Positions 46,161 to 58,816 are shown, numbered from the stretch's first letter. The stretch is DNA of 64,000 bases from Sambucus nigra (GCA_949130495.1 OX422217.1:572790606-572854605), one strand, 5' to 3'. Notes: generated by a model not told the origin, from the letters alone. A program made the numbers and translations.

Positions 46161-48169
46161 TGAAATTCTGTTACTAAAGCCGTTTAATAAAATTAAACTA
46201 TTTAAGTAACTCCGAACAGTTTTTTTAAGAAACTCTTTTCTTAAAAACCAAAACTATTTGAACACAAGATGTGTTTGATAAGAGTATGTACGAGATCTAT
46301 TCAAGATTTTACTAACAGGTTTATAAAACAGTTTTAAACAAGCTTTTAAACCCAGCACAACCAAGAATGAGATGAGAAGATGTAGGAAGGTTAAGTACAA
46401 GATTTTTACGTGGTAAAACCTCACCAATTGAGGAAACATCCACGACTCCCTCTACGGAGTAAAACAAAAATCCACTATAAACAAATTTAATAGTTACAAA
46501 CTATATAACAAACATGCATACAACTCATACCTATATAAGTTTAGGAATGTACCCTCTGGTGTCCTTATAACTTCTCTGCAGTTCTGATCGTTGATGTTGT
46601 CCTCTCAGTTTGTTAACTCCAATTTGTTCAAGCTCTTTACGTCGACTCTTTTTCTCAAGATCTCATTACCAACACTTTTCGTGTAGTATAGTGAAAGTGT
46701 TTGTGGAGGTGCTCTCTAACACATGCATGCACACACTCACACTTATTAAGTACAAACAGTCCTAGCAAATTACATATAAGTCTATATGCTGTGATTTTTC
46801 TTTTTCTCTCTTCTCACAAAACTTTGAACCTGTTTGACCTTTAAATCAATCCCAGAATCCACGTATATCTTGCTTAGAAGACAGTCAAGATCTTAATCAA
46901 TCTCAGAGTTTTGAAAAGATTTTCGAGATTGAAAACCTCCAAGTGTGATTCCAAACTAGGTCAAAGGTTTAGTTTTAAGAGAACTAGAAACAGAAAACAT
47001 TTTTGTTGATTTCAAAGTTAAAAACATTTACAGAAAATGAATCAACAAAATATTTCTCAAGCTGAGAAACAAACATGCAAACTAAGTGTAATATATCATG
47101 AAAAACTCAGATCTGAAAATTTCTATATACAAGAACAACAGATCTAAGAAAATGATTAATTTGGAAACAAGATCCAAAGAAGAAGAGGTTACAGCAACAA
47201 ACCAACTCTTAAATCATCTTTCAAAACACTCAAACACTCAAGGTTGTGTTTGGTAAAGTATAGAGGTTTGAAGATTTACATTTGGTTTGAACTGTTTAGA
47301 CGATTTAGGGTTAGGGTTAGGGTTTCTAACTCTTTCTCTCTCTTCTGGTTTCTCTCTTCTCTCTCTCTTCTCTCTATCTTCTCTCTCTTTCTTTTCTCTC
47401 AAAGGACGAAATGGCAAAAGTCTTCTAATGCAGATAGTAGGAGCCTTTTTATAAGTGGCTGGGAAGGTTCGAGAATAAGGATTGAAATCAAGGGACCAAA
47501 TTTAGTCAAGTTCAATTGACTTAGATCCAAGGGCATACAATATGCGGTGGTTAAAGCTCTCCTGATTGGTTCAAAAGTGATCACTGGGATTATGATGGAA
47601 GACATGCAGATCGTTGATAAGAACGATCCAAGGGATGAAAATTATCACTCGATTTGTCTCAGCAAGGAAACACACTTCTCACCAATCAGAAGCTAACACA
47701 TGTTGGCATATAAGGCGAGATAAAACGCGCGTTTAAAGTAATTACAATGTAAACCCTGAAGTCTCTGCCGCTTTTGGTTTCTACCCAAACCAACTTTAGA
47801 CAGTAAAACCAACATTCTAAAATAGAAGATTTACCCCATAACCGTTTAAAACCAAGTTTTATTAATAAAACCTTATTTTTAAAATGTTTTAAAAAATCCC
47901 AAAAAATATTTAAAAAAATAATATTGGGGATTTAAACACACTCAACATATGTACACACACTAATATGCAATATGATATGTAAATAATTCATTATACTGTG
48001 TGTGATTGTTGGTAATTAGGTCTAGATCCCTTCAATCAAAGATGAAATAGAAATGCAAGCTCTGAGGTTCTTTGGATTCTAGGTTAGACATAATTTTATC
48101 ACAATTTCCAAACTAGATGAATACTTATACAATATAGACTCAAGTGAGTCAAGAGTATAAGTTGCTTCA
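46161..48169 (-). repeat. 5' LTR of the copia element
   Basis: The LTR is 2009 bp, ends TGAAGCAACT...CAGAATTTCA on the minus strand, and is next to the primer-binding site. The TATA box is at 47446-47453. The telomere-like stretch here is slightly longer, TTTAGGGTTAGGGTTAGGG at about 47305-47323. Confidence 0.93.
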
Positions 48170-48174
48170 GAGCC

Positions 48175-49380
48175 GAAGACCCACGTCAAAATTGACAGTA
48201 GTGTGGAAAGCTAACTCGGGTGAACTTTGTTAGCCTGATTTGATTACCAGAGCATATATGGCAATGATAACCATCACACTTGATATTGTGATAAGGGTTG
48301 TGAAAGCGTAGGTAAGGGATCAGTTTTTCCAGACAAGGTGAAACAGTTATTAACAAAGGGAGGAACATCCTAATCAATAAGTTTTGATGGAGGTTTACTC
48401 TTCAAGGGGAGACTTGTTGCCCCAGACGATAGGAATTTGAGGCATACTGTTATGACATAATCCCATTGTTCTATCTTTGTGGAACATCCGGGTGGGGACA
48501 AGATTTTTGTTTCATGTTTCTAACAGAGTTTCTAGGAGGCTCTGGGAACTAAATTGTGATTAAGTACGACCTACCATCTGCAGATTGACGGGATGACCGA
48601 GCGTGTGAATCAGATGTTGGAAGATATGCTTCGAATGTGTATACTTGATTTTAAAGGTGGTTGTGAGCACTACCTTCCATTGGTGGAATTCGCATATCAT
48701 AATTCCTACCAGTTTACTATTAGGATGGCGCCTTATGAGGCTTTATATGGTAAACCTTGTTATTCACTGCTTGCTGGTTAGAGGTGGGGGACAACAAACT
48801 CCTTGGACCTTAAATGATCCAAGATACTTATGCTAAGAATGAGTTGATCCAAGGTCTCATAGGGATAGCTTAGGATAGACAGAAGAGTTATGTAGATGCA
48901 AATAGGATACGTGCAGAATTAGAGGTGGGTGACTAGGTATTGTTACGGGTGTCTCTTATGAAAGGGTATTAAGGTTAGGAAAGGAAAGGGAGAAAGAATC
49001 GAGATATGTGGGACCTTTTCCAATCATTGAGAATGTAGGGTTGGTAGTTTATAGGCTTGCCTTTTCAAAGAATCTATAGAGGATTCATAATGTATTTCAT
49101 GTATCATCTTTAAAAAAATATAAGCAGAATGAGACGGCTTATTGGCATATTCCATTAGAGGAGATTGATTTATAGTGTGATATCTCGCACGAGGAAAGAC
49201 CGATTGTTATTCTAGATCGTAATGAGGGTAAGGTGCGTTCTAAGGTGGTGCCCTTGGTTCGTGTTTGGCGGGGTCATCACAACGCTAATGAGTTGGCATG
49301 GGAAAAGGAAAATGATATGCGTGAGAAGTATCCAAATCTCTTTATTCTAGGTATACCCAAATTTCGAGGATGAAATTCTT
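48175..49380 (+). pseudogene. Tekay integrase remnant with chromovirus-type C-terminus
   Basis: The pol frame resumes directly after the copia insertion. The best stretch (48590-48780) reads MTERVNQMLEDMLRMCILDF, LPLVEFAYHNSYQ and MAPYEALYGKPC, the region following the catalytic Glu in gypsy integrases. Farther on, HNVFHVSSLKKY-like sequence (about 49085-49120), ERPIVILDRNEGKVRSK, and VRVWRGHHNANELAWEKEND then MREKYPNLF (about 49190-49345) correspond to the integrase end and chromodomain of Tekay/Del elements. Frameshifts and stops separate the pieces. Confidence 0.88.
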
Positions 49381-49385
49381 TTACA

Positions 49386-49397
49386 AAGGGGGAAGTA
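49386..49397 (+). other. Polypurine tract of the Tekay element
   Basis: AAAGGGGGAAGTA lies immediately before the 3' LTR, as expected for plus orientation. Confidence 0.85.
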
Positions 49398-52300
49398 TGT
49401 AATACCCCATAGTTTATATTTATATTTGATTGGATTGAATATTTAAATTATGCGGGTGACACGTTATATTTAATCGGATTGAATATTTGAATTATGCGGG
49501 TGACACATAATTTAATTAAGTCGATAAATAATGAGAAAGAAATTAAATATTAATTTAAAGTGAAATGAATTCATATTTATGTGATTATTTAGTTACTAGT
49601 GTGCTACAATAAATAAAATGGAATTAAGTCGTAAGTGAGTAAACGCGACATAATTTAATATTATCCCAACCAGGACACGCGTGATTAAATGAAAATAGGT
49701 TGAGATGAGAAAATATTGTTAAGTGACTCGGGTGACGATTTTGAGTGCAGGGTTGATCCGGAATGGTTCAAAATAGTCAAAAATGAGTACCCGGGGGTTG
49801 TGTTCGGGTCTCGGGAGCATTTTAAATTAATCGGGACTTATTTAGGTGAACTTTGGGCTACTTAAACGTATATAACAAGTCAAAAAGGGGATTTGGACTG
49901 ACATAATGAAGGGTTTGGGTGAAAGGAAAATTCATTTCATAATTCCAAAGGCTTGGTGGACGTATACCAAGTGTTAGAGAGAACGTGAAGAGAATTAGAG
50001 AGAAAATCTAAGAATTCAAGTGAGAAAGTGAAGAACAACTCAAGAACACTAAGGTATTGACAATTTGGGAAGGGGGTTATGGGAGGATTACCATCACTTT
50101 CATCAAATCTAGACACTACGAGTTGCTAAGATAAGTGGTTATCTTGATAATTAATTATGCTTTCATTTTCTATCATATTAAAGTTGGGAAAAATTATTTT
50201 GGGGATGGGATTTATATGTTAAATTTTGGGGTTTTGGGGAATGGTTATGCAAATGGATTTTGACATATGATGATAGAACTTTATGGATGAATTTTTAATC
50301 ATGAAACTTTGGGACTATGAGTTCTTATATAATCGAATTTATATAGGGAAAACTTGTGATTGAAAGTGTGTTATAGCATATAAAGATGATATTTATCCCC
50401 GTGAAAGTTACATTAGTAGATTACAATTATGTGTAGTGATGAGTCCCATTGATGTAAAAATTTATCAAGCATATTTGATATTGAAATAACTCATGTTTAT
50501 GATCATATTTGAGGTTGAATTTGTGAAATTTGGATTTGGAGAAAAATCAGCTTTGGATGGTTTTAGGTCTTCTTTTTTAATGCTTCGGGAGATATTTGAG
50601 ACTCAATATTTCTTGTAGAATCCAAATCTGAAATCGAATTGATGATTCGGATCATTTTTAGATCTGATTTTTTGTATTTTTAAAACAGGCCAAAAATTGG
50701 GATTTTTATTCAGGGTGAAATTTAAAGTGTTTGAGGTGAATTATACTCGGGAATCTATTAATGAATTTGTGGTGGAAATTTTTGAAAAATAGGTATATAG
50801 GTTGATTGAGATTTATACGAATCTAGAAATTTATATGATGAGATTTAATTAATTAATTTAGTGAATGATTAATTAATTATGGGAATGAATATTATTGTAT
50901 AAATGATTTATTTGTGCCATGAGTGATACGCACTGTTTATTGGAATTATTAGAATATGTATACGGGTATAGAGACAGTATATATATATATATCGGTATGA
51001 ATGATATAATGGAAATTTTGAGAAAATATATACGGGTATAGATATAGTATATACTGTATTATTATACGTGTGTGATTGATATAATTAATTAAACATACCA
51101 TTCTAGTGAATGATATTAATGGAGGTTGGGTGATGTGGGTGTTCTCCCTAGCGAGTGAAAATAGGCTAAGTAACAACCCCAGATCATAGCCCCATGCATG
51201 CCTGATAAGGTTGGAGTCGAGTGGGGTAGTGTTGGTATGGTAATGCTCATTGGCTCAGGATTATGATCGCCTCCAGTGCATTTTATTTTCGGGTGTGGTA
51301 GGCGATTCCATATTGGGTATTTCCAGGGTGAGGAAGTATTATCCTGAATAATGGCACACTAGATAATCGTATCTCAGGGAGTGTTAGCACGGAGAGATAA
51401 CAAGTATACGTCTATAGTGAGTGATATATATGCATATTATGATGTGATTATTATGTATATTAATGTGAAAAAATATATTCACGGATTAAACACTAAATGT
51501 GAATAATGTTAAATTAACTGGTGATAGTTAATGATTTATATTAATAGATTATAATGCAGGATTATAACTATTAATGGATGTGAATAATAACTAGTGAAAA
51601 TTATTAATATTAAATTATAGTCAAGGATTATAATTGGAAGTGGAAAATGTTGATTTAACTCGTCATAATTAATGAATAAAATGAATTTAATAATGGAGAA
51701 TTATAATTATTAATTGCAATTTATTTGGTAAAATACATAGTGTTGGGGTTGCGTATAGAATTAAGGATGACGTAGGACTAGTTAGGAGGGTAGCATAACT
51801 GGGTAACGTTAGGTTCACACTTTAGATGAGAGGTGAGTAATGTCTCATGAGAGTGTGACACCAATTTGAAATATGAAAGAATGGGCATATAATGAATGAT
51901 GTAATTTAATTACTTGTAAAATATTTTCTAAAAGGTTTTTGGGCGCTGTATCAAATCTGTTTTCAAAACCTTTTAGGTGTCCAGACACAGGGACGCCAAG
52001 CTTGATCGTTCTATCAGGAACCGAAGCTGCAACACTTATGAATGTTGTAGGATATTATTATAGTCGTTTCTTTCATAATATTCTAGATAGGTTTGGTTTC
52101 ATTTCCAGGCATGTTTCCTAAGTTGGACAGTTTATGTTATTTTATTAGAAATTGTTGCATGGAGATTATTACAATCGATGGTTTATTCGGTTAAGGTTTT
52201 GGCATGTAATAGACTTTTGTTTCAGATTTATATTGTTATTGTGGTTTTACTTTAGTTGTTTAATTAGTTGTGGTTTGAGATGTATTGTTAAATAAGATTC

Positions 52301-52444
52301 AAATTGACACACGACTTAATTTAATAATAGGCAGTTAGCAATTAATTGATTTCGACAGTGATGCTAAGAATAAGCCAAATGAGATTCCTATTTTATTTTA
52401 GTAGAGGGTTGGCCACCCATTATTTTAATAAGTGGGGTGTCACA
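49398..52444 (+). repeat. Tekay 3' LTR, uninterrupted (3,047 bp)
   Basis: It starts TGTAATACCCC and ends GTGTCACA. This intact copy shows the empty sites for the Tat insertion (near 50530) and the hAT-like insertion (near 51148). Short AT-rich palindromic stretches are present, and no coding frame of note is seen. Confidence 0.93.
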
Positions 52445-52450
52445 AAAGTA

Positions 52451-52467
52451 CCCCCCCCCCCCCCCCC
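52451..52467. repeat. C17 homopolymer at the Tekay right border
   Basis: Seventeen C residues begin six bases after the Tekay 3' LTR. A homopolymer of this length is prone to slippage and sequencing error. Confidence 0.9.
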
Positions 52468-53015
52468 GTTGATGATGTCTGCCCTGTTGTTGGCTATGTT
52501 GGCCTCTACCCTAATGACCCCGGTGATTATATTGTCTTTAGCCCTTATAGACCCAACATCAACAATCATAGTACCATTGATGTCTCTTTTGAGGGTTAAT
52601 ACCCATTTTATCCATCTAGGGATTAAAAGTTAAGGGAAAATATGTATGGGTTCACCCCGAAGGAAAGGTCGTTGTCTCGCGGAGAATGGGGTCAAGGAAG
52701 AGCTCTTTTATTTCCCCCATTTGTGCGGTATTTGTGAGCTCCCATGGACATAAATCGGTTGTCTTAGAGGGGTAAGAATATAAAGCATAGAGTCGCTAAC
52801 TTATTTCCCTTAAAATAGGCAAAAAATATAGCCGTCCCCGAAGAAACAACATCACAAGACAAACTGCTGCATGAGAAACCATGTAGATCCCAGGTCTGGG
52901 ACTAAGTTACAGAATGGGAAGGTGTTAGGCACCCATTTCACTATTTCAGTCTCTCATGGGGTATAAAAATATTCTCCTTCCTCTCCTAAATGGGGTTTAA
53001 AGTGAATAGTATGAA

Positions 53016-53055
<40 letters not shown>

Positions 53056-53214
53056 AGATACACATAAGGAGTGGTATTATCATGTTCGCGTCATGGAAAG
53101 GACGTGAAAGAATCAATCGAATGAGTGTACACAAATGATATAAAAATATGAGCGATGTACAAGATTGAACTCATTATGAACAAATGAGCACACGTGTATA
53201 TGGTATCGGTAAAG

Positions 53215-53266
<52 letters not shown>

Positions 53267-54089
53267 CGTAGATAATTATAAGTGACGAACTGAATCGAAC
53301 TCATTAGGAACAACTGATCCCACATGTCAATGGGATCGCTAAACCATAAAAAATAGATAAACTATTATATGTGTGTGTGTGTAAAAATATAGGAAAATAG
53401 TGAAATATGAAAAAGAGGACTCGGTGCCTGAGGTGAACTCGGGGCGTTTGTGTAGCTGAAATTGGGATCAATGTCCAGGTAGTTCGGTAACACACAAGGG
53501 TAGGACTTAACCCGTGAACCCAAAACTAAATTTTCTTATTTTTAGTTTGTTAATAAAAAATGTGCATAAGTGGAGAAAGTGTAGGCAAAAGGAGAAGAAA
53601 ATTCTAATTAGGGATTTAAGGATTGAACCCTTTTTTGGGGGATTTTTGAAACTACTGTTTTCTATATATAACTAATAAAAAAGGATTATTAAGGGTAGGA
53701 AAGTAAAAATAAAGAAAAATATATGCTAAGAGTAATAAAGTGTGATAAATGACACTTGTTAAATGAGTTGAAAAATGATTGAATTAAACCTTTTATAAAG
53801 TTTAGCTCCTGATTTTTGAAGTGATATAGAGTGGGTTTTTATGGTTATGAAGTGGTGGTGAAATGGATAGAAAAATTGGGGTGAAAGTGATGAGAGAAAA
53901 TGTCGAGAGAATGTTTTAAAAATGAAGTTTTTAGAAGGCGGTGCACTAATTTTGAGGTGGGAGCACTCTAAATTTTAAGAAGGGGTCCCTAGGAATGAGG
54001 TCAAGGCCTCCATAACTAGAATATTTTGAGGGCTAGGGGGTCTACCGATCAGCATACCTCCTGGATTATGGTCTAAGTAAAGTACCATT
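52468..54089. other. Non-coding stretch with microsatellites, possibly LTR/UTR of the right-hand Tat/Ogre-like element
   Basis: No gene is seen. The segment around 52790-52960 (TAGAGTCGCTAACTT ... GAAGGTGTTAGGCACCCATT) uses phrases I associate with the untranslated regions of large Ogre-type Tat elements, from memory. Microsatellites: (GT)n at 53021-53053 and (AT)n at 53221-53263. The short frame at 52346-52633 spans the Tekay border and is not gene-like. Confidence 0.4.
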
Positions 54090-54700
54090 ATGCCGATAGG
54101 CAAAGGGATATGAGTACTTATAGGTAGTCCAAAATGGATTTTTTTACGAAAATGGGCGTAAAATGCAAACCGTAAGTCTGAATCGTGCGCGGACAGGACC
54201 GTTGCAAAAGGTATTCAAATCCCTATGAAAGTCAATGATCAACCCATAATTCCAAGAGTTGAATAAATTCAAAAGGGGCCCAAAAATATCTAATGGCCTC
54301 TAGGTCAGGGCTTGGAGTAAAAAGGCAGTATACGTGAATCATAAGGCCAATTCGTGCACGGTATGGACCATTGGAAAGGTTATTCAGAGCCTATGAAAGT
54401 GCATTGAGATACTCTCTATTTTGAGATTTTACCAAAGTCAAACGGTGCTCAAAAGCATACGATGGCCTCTAGGACTAGGTCCGGGTTCATAGTAAAAAAA
54501 GAAAGTGCACGCGAGCTGTAAGGCCGATTCACACATGGTATAGATCATTAGAAAGGGTATTCATATCCATATGAAAATGAATTGAGATACTCTAAATAGA
54601 AAGAGTTAACCAAATTCAAATGGATCTTAAAATCACCTGGTGGCCTTTGAGTCAGGGTTTGGAGTAGGACTCGGGGTTTGAAGGTGAAAGGGGTGGTGTT
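54090..54700. repeat. Short tandem array, period about 172 bp, at least three units
   Basis: The phrase 'aa(g/t)tcgtgc(g/a)cgg(a/t)..gacc(g/a)ttg' recurs at about 54180, 54350 and 54525, each followed by 'ggtattca.a.cc.atgaaa' and then 'caaa..gg..c..aaaa....(g/t)atggcctctagg'. The units are diverged. Confidence 0.75.
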
Positions 54701-54819
54701 AAAAACCTAAGGAGGAATTTGAAGGGTACTAAAAATGGGTGTTTATAGTGCCCCTCGATGGGCGAGCTTATGATAAGTAAAGGTCATCAAAATATAGACA
54801 GTTTATGGAAAATTACAAG

Positions 54820-55810
54820 TATTGTGGGTAATGGTCTGATTCTGAGAATCTAAAGAGCGTAAGGGACCAATTCAGCGGGTCAAGCCTCTACTTGGGATTT
54901 AGGGTAACCTTGTGGGCCTAAAGAGTTGGAAGCAATTGATTCGGTGGATCAAAGTTAATTCTGAGGACCTAAAGAGTGAAGGAGACCTGATTCAGAGGGT
55001 CGAGGGCCTAGGTCAATTCTGGGAACCTAAAGAGTGAAAGCGGCCTGATTAAAAGGGTTGAGGCCAATTCTACAGGCCTTGGTCAATTATGCAGACCTAA
55101 TGAGTGAAAGTGACCTAATTCAGAGGGTCGAGGTCACTTCTATGGGCCTAGGTCAATTCTGCGGACCTAAAGAGTGAAAGTGACCTTATTCAGAGGGTCA
55201 AGGCCGATTCTAAGGGCCTAGGTTAATTCTATGGACCTACAGAGTGAAAGTGACCCGATTCAAAGGGTCGAGGCCAATTCTGTAGACCTAAAGAGAGAAA
55301 GCAAACTTATTTAGAGGGTCGGGGCCAATTATGTGGGCTTAGGTCAATTCAGCGAACCTAAAGAGTGAAAGCGGCATGATTTCAAGGGTACGGCTAATTT
55401 TATGGGTCTAGGTACATTCTACGGACCTAAAGAATGAATGCGACCTGATTTAGATTGTCGTGCCTATTTCTGCAAGCTTAGGCCTATTTTACGGACCTAA
55501 AGAGTGAAAGAGATTTGATTTAGAGGGTTGAGGCCAATTATGTGGCCCTAAATAGTGAAATCAACATAATTCAGAGGGTTGATGTTAATTCTAGGTCTAT
55601 TTTGTGGACTTAAAGAGTGAAAGAGACTTAATTCGGAGGGTCAATGCCAATTGTACGAGCTAAAGCCAATTCTATGAGCCTAAAGCATGAAAGTTACCTG
55701 ATTTATAGGGTCAAGGCTAATTCTATGAGCCTATGTCAATTTTGCAAACCTAAAGAGTGAAAGAAACTTGATTCAAAGGGTCAAGGCTAATTCTGTGATC
55801 CTAAAAGATT
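54820..55810. repeat. Tandem array, period about 69 bp, at least 13 diverged units
   Basis: The unit is roughly 'cctaaagagtgaaagtgacctgattcagagggtcgaggccaattctgtgggcctaggtcaattctgcgga', seen about every 69-70 bases from 54900 to 55800, with some shorter units of about 50 bases lacking the 'gggcctaggtcaattct' part. The copies are diverged, which points to an old array. Confidence 0.85.
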
Positions 55811-56108
55811 GAGAATGATTTTTACGATGATATGGGATTAATAAAATTTTAAATGTTATTTGTCAAAAATATTGTAATTTTGATGGATTTTAAGGTTTTT
55901 ACATTTGAGGGGGACTTTTTTTACAAATGTTTCAAGAAAGTTTTAAATTTTTTAAAATTTTTATGACAAGAATTAGGGGCCGATAGGAATAGGCAGGGGT
56001 GTACCTAGCGGCACAGGACATGAAATCTTAGGATTCTTGAGGAATTTGAAAGGGTACTAGTGATCAGCATGACCAAGGAAATATTAATCGTCATTCCCCC
56101 TAGTCCCT

Positions 56109-56116
56109 TATAAAAA
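56109..56116 (+). promoter_or_regulatory. TATA box ahead of the PMD-like gene remnant
   Basis: TATAAAAA in CCCTTATAAAAAGGGG stands 109 bases before the ATG at 56218 and is followed by a CT-rich leader (56158-56190), a typical plant promoter layout. It faces away from the minus-strand pol of the same region. Confidence 0.5.
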
Positions 56117-56217
56117 GGGGCGGGTCTATCATTTTTCACACTTTCAAAAAATGAAATTCTCTCTCTCTCTTTATCTCTCTACAAATTAGTCTTAGACATA
56201 TTTCCTTTGAGGGACTC

Positions 56218-57150
56218 ATGGAAGGCATGGCCAAGGACCCTTTTATAACCATCGATGACCGGGTCATCTTATAGTGGCACAATGCGGGGGTGCTAGTGCT
56301 TGGGAGTGAGAATGTATATTATAGCTTCAAGATCGTGACTGATGAGAGGGTCTTGTTGGGGGAGCCTAAGAATCATTGCTCCTCGAGGGTGAAGAATCTG
56401 AACGGTTATGTGAGTGTTTGCACTTATTTTTATTTTATTTTTATTTTTATTGGTGATTTAAAGGTTTTTTCTTGTGTGCAGGTGGATGTTTCTTCATTGG
56501 GCATCTTCTCTTATCTTTCGACGAGGAATAGGAAGGTGTGGGAGAAGCTCTCTAGGGCGGGGAAGTTGATGGTAGAGGTTCTCGGGTTTGGTCCTCTTAT
56601 AGAGGCCTTAGATGAGATGTCACGGACTTCATAAGTGTTGTGAACTTTAGGTGAGAGGTAGTGGGACTATACTCGCACGTTCATTTGGGCATAGGAGAAA
56701 TAATGGCCTTTTCGATGGATATACATTAGTTGACAGGGTTGGAGTACGAGGGTCAGCAGATCATAATGGATCAGACATTGTGCAATTCTAAGGTTGCGAT
56801 TCAGGTTTCCTTAGGGTATATCGAGCGAATTATCCTGGGGAACCCATCAGGATATTGGTGCTAAAGGACACCTTGATGGCCATATGAATTGATGTTACTG
56901 ATGAGAGGTAGATGAGGTAGGCAGCCCATTTTTTATGTTTTTTTTGTTGGGGGGATATATGGTGCAGACGAGCGGTGACGTCGTCCATTTATGGTTTCTT
57001 TCGAGTTATCTTCGAGATTCACTTCTATGACTAGGGGAGCTTCACACTGGCTTCCCTCCATGCTTCTTTGGATGCTTTCACTAGGCATCGCCAAAAGACT
57101 TTTATGGGGCCCATGTACCTTCTGGAGGTAACTTTTAGATACCATTCCTA
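56218..57150 (+). pseudogene. Plant mobile domain-like gene remnant (antisense to the right-hand Tat pol)
   Basis: The ATG at 56218 opens MEGMAKDPFITIDDRVIL, then a TAG (56272-56274), then the same frame continues to 56409. A phase-0 intron of 72 bases (56410-56481, GTGAGT...GTGCAG) is likely, with LGIFSYLSTRNRKVWEKL and VLGFGPLIEALDEMSRTS in the next exon. In other frames, ERQWDYTRTFIW, IMAFSMDIH and LTGLEYEGQQIIMD (about 56660-56775) resemble the plant mobile domain pattern (a TxTF motif, then GEMTxTxxDxxxLTGL), and a GASHWLPSMLLWM-like stretch near 57035-57075 recalls its WG..L..LY region. Several frameshifts are needed. PMD genes are often found in or near transposons. The family call is tentative. 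Confidence 0.45.
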
Positions 57151-57219
57151 TTTTTTTATTTTTCTTCTTGTTCTTTAAGATTTGAGAAAATATTGTGTTG
57201 CCTTCTGCATAAATAGTTT

Positions 57220-58030
57220 TATGAGGTGATTGGGCACAACATTGGGTTAGTGGTTTTGAAGGTGAGTGAGGCGAGGGAGTTCTCGAGGATGTACCTGTTG
57301 AGTAGGTTGAATAACAAGTCGAAGGAGTTCCTAGTCTTAAAGGATGTGAGGGTGGTATTGAACGCCCTGGAGAGTGATCGGGTTAGCTTCTGGTTTTGTC
57401 TTTTTTAGATTTTTTATATATTTTTTTGAATTTTGTATATTTTTTATTATTGAATTTTATTTGGGATAAATGATGTTCTATCCTTGGCATCTGGTCTCGG
57501 GGGCTACGAGGTTATGGTCATTGATACCCAGATGAGGAGATTGATGGAGAACAAGTTTGGATATATCTGGTACCTAAGAGAGAGACTGGCAAGGCAAGTG
57601 ATGGAGTGTGAGGTATAGGTTCCACCGTCAGCACCTCCTGAGTACATGAGGAAGGCGAAGGAGATGTTAAATGAGCCGAGGGAGACAACGATGGTGGGTG
57701 AGCCCTATACGCTCTACACGGATATGATGGAAGGGTATAAATATCTTGAACTTGCGACCATTTGATTGATGCCACCTTCTATATATGATATGGAGGGTGT
57801 GCCCCCACCATCGGCAGAACCTGGGAGTAACTGTGTGCCGGTCTCTTCAGCACATACCTTGGGGAGTAGCACAGCGGTGGTGATGGAGGATATTCTCATC
57901 CAGTATTTCTTCATTCTTTCTTACCACGTCTAATTGGGTGAAGAACACAATGTCTTAGTGCTACATCGCCCTCATGCGACGATAGATAGCTTAGGTCCTT
58001 TCTCCGAGGAGGTTCTTAAGAGGGAGGTAT
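57220..58030 (+). pseudogene. Unrecognised exon-like sequence downstream of the PMD-like remnant
   Basis: Protein-like but unassigned frames occur at 57226-57408 (NIGLVVLKVSEAREFSRMYL) and about 57480-57740 (DTQMRRLMENKFGYIWYLRE; PPEYMRKAKEMLNE), plus a continuation with FSEEVLKREV near 58000. The boundaries GGGTTAGC at about 57380 and GAGGTATGAC at about 58024 could be 5' splice sites. It may be the C-terminal part of the PMD-like gene. I cannot assign a function. Confidence 0.35.
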
Positions 58031-58445
58031 GACTTTACCTTTCAGCTTTACACTTTGATTCTGATTTCTTTTCTCTGTTAATTATTTTCCCTTCATTGCT
58101 CAATTTTCACTTTTGTAAAGTGTTTGCATGTCATCATCTTGGCTGCCAGATATCTAAGATTGTATGGCTTCTATATCCAATCACGTGAGGAATGCGGCTA
58201 GATTGTGAATCGCTCTATCGGTAACTTTTGAGGGGCACGATGAAAGTTTTGTCACTTGGAGCGGAAGGTTTACAGCTCGTTGTTCTGGGAAGCATGTTTG
58301 GTGAGATCCTTTAGGCATTGGTTTAGCTTGCAAGCTTTTGGAAATTTTGGGCTATGTCTCGACAATTTTGGTCTCTTTTTCTTTTTTTCCTTTTTATTCC
58401 TGTAAAAAATGTAAACAATGCGGCATATGTATATATATATATATA

Positions 58446-58816
58446 GGTAGAGGTTCAAACGCGAACATTAAGAGTGAACATTTTAATGAACATTAAGGAA
58501 AAACACCAAAAACCCATTTATTTTAACTCTTATGTTGAAATTGATCCACGTCAGCGGAACCCGAGACCATTTCGGCCAGCACCCCCCACCTACCCACCCC
58601 CTACCCCCATAAGGGCTGCCATACCTGCTGCCAAGGAAGTCATACCTGCTGCCATGGTGGGGTGGGGGTGGGGTGGGGGTGGGTTGGGGGCAGGATGGTC
58701 TCGAGTGCCGCTCGCGCGGATCAATTTCAACATAGGAATTAAAATAAATGGGTTTTGGGTGTTTTTCCTTAATGTTCATAAAAATTTTCACTCTTAATGT
58801 TCGCTTTTGAACCTTT

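Larger units (their letters stand above)
38284..48169 (-). mobile_element. SIRE-type Ty1/copia retrotransposon (9,886 bp)
   Basis: The element begins TGAAATTCTG and ends GTTGCTTCA, with GAGCC on both sides (38279-38283 and 48170-48174), a perfect target duplication. LTRs of about 1972 and 2009 bp flank one minus-strand polyprotein of 1840 codons (46087 to 40568) in a single frame: gag, protease, integrase, RT, RNase H. The integrase-before-RT order is that of copia, and RT/RNase H motifs fit the SIRE/Maximus lineage. Five in-frame stops and no frameshift are seen. No envelope-like frame fits in the 313 bases between pol and the 3' LTR. Confidence 0.95.
11818..52444 (+). mobile_element. Tekay/Del-type Ty3/gypsy element, about 10.1 kb originally, expanded by four nested insertions
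   Basis: Both LTRs begin TGTAATACCCC and end in GTGTCACA. A primer-binding site (30328-30339) follows the 5' LTR, and a purine tract (AAAGGGGGAAG, from 49386) precedes the 3' LTR. Subtracting the four insertions and their duplicated target sites leaves about 10.1 kb: LTRs of about 3.07 and 3.05 kb and about 4.0 kb of internal sequence, shorter than a complete gag-pol, so deletions have also occurred. The integrase C-terminus is of the chromovirus kind (see 48175-49380), and very long LTRs fit the Tekay/Del lineage. A clear 5-bp target-site duplication is not seen (left flank GAAAC, right flank AAAGT). Confidence 0.9.
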
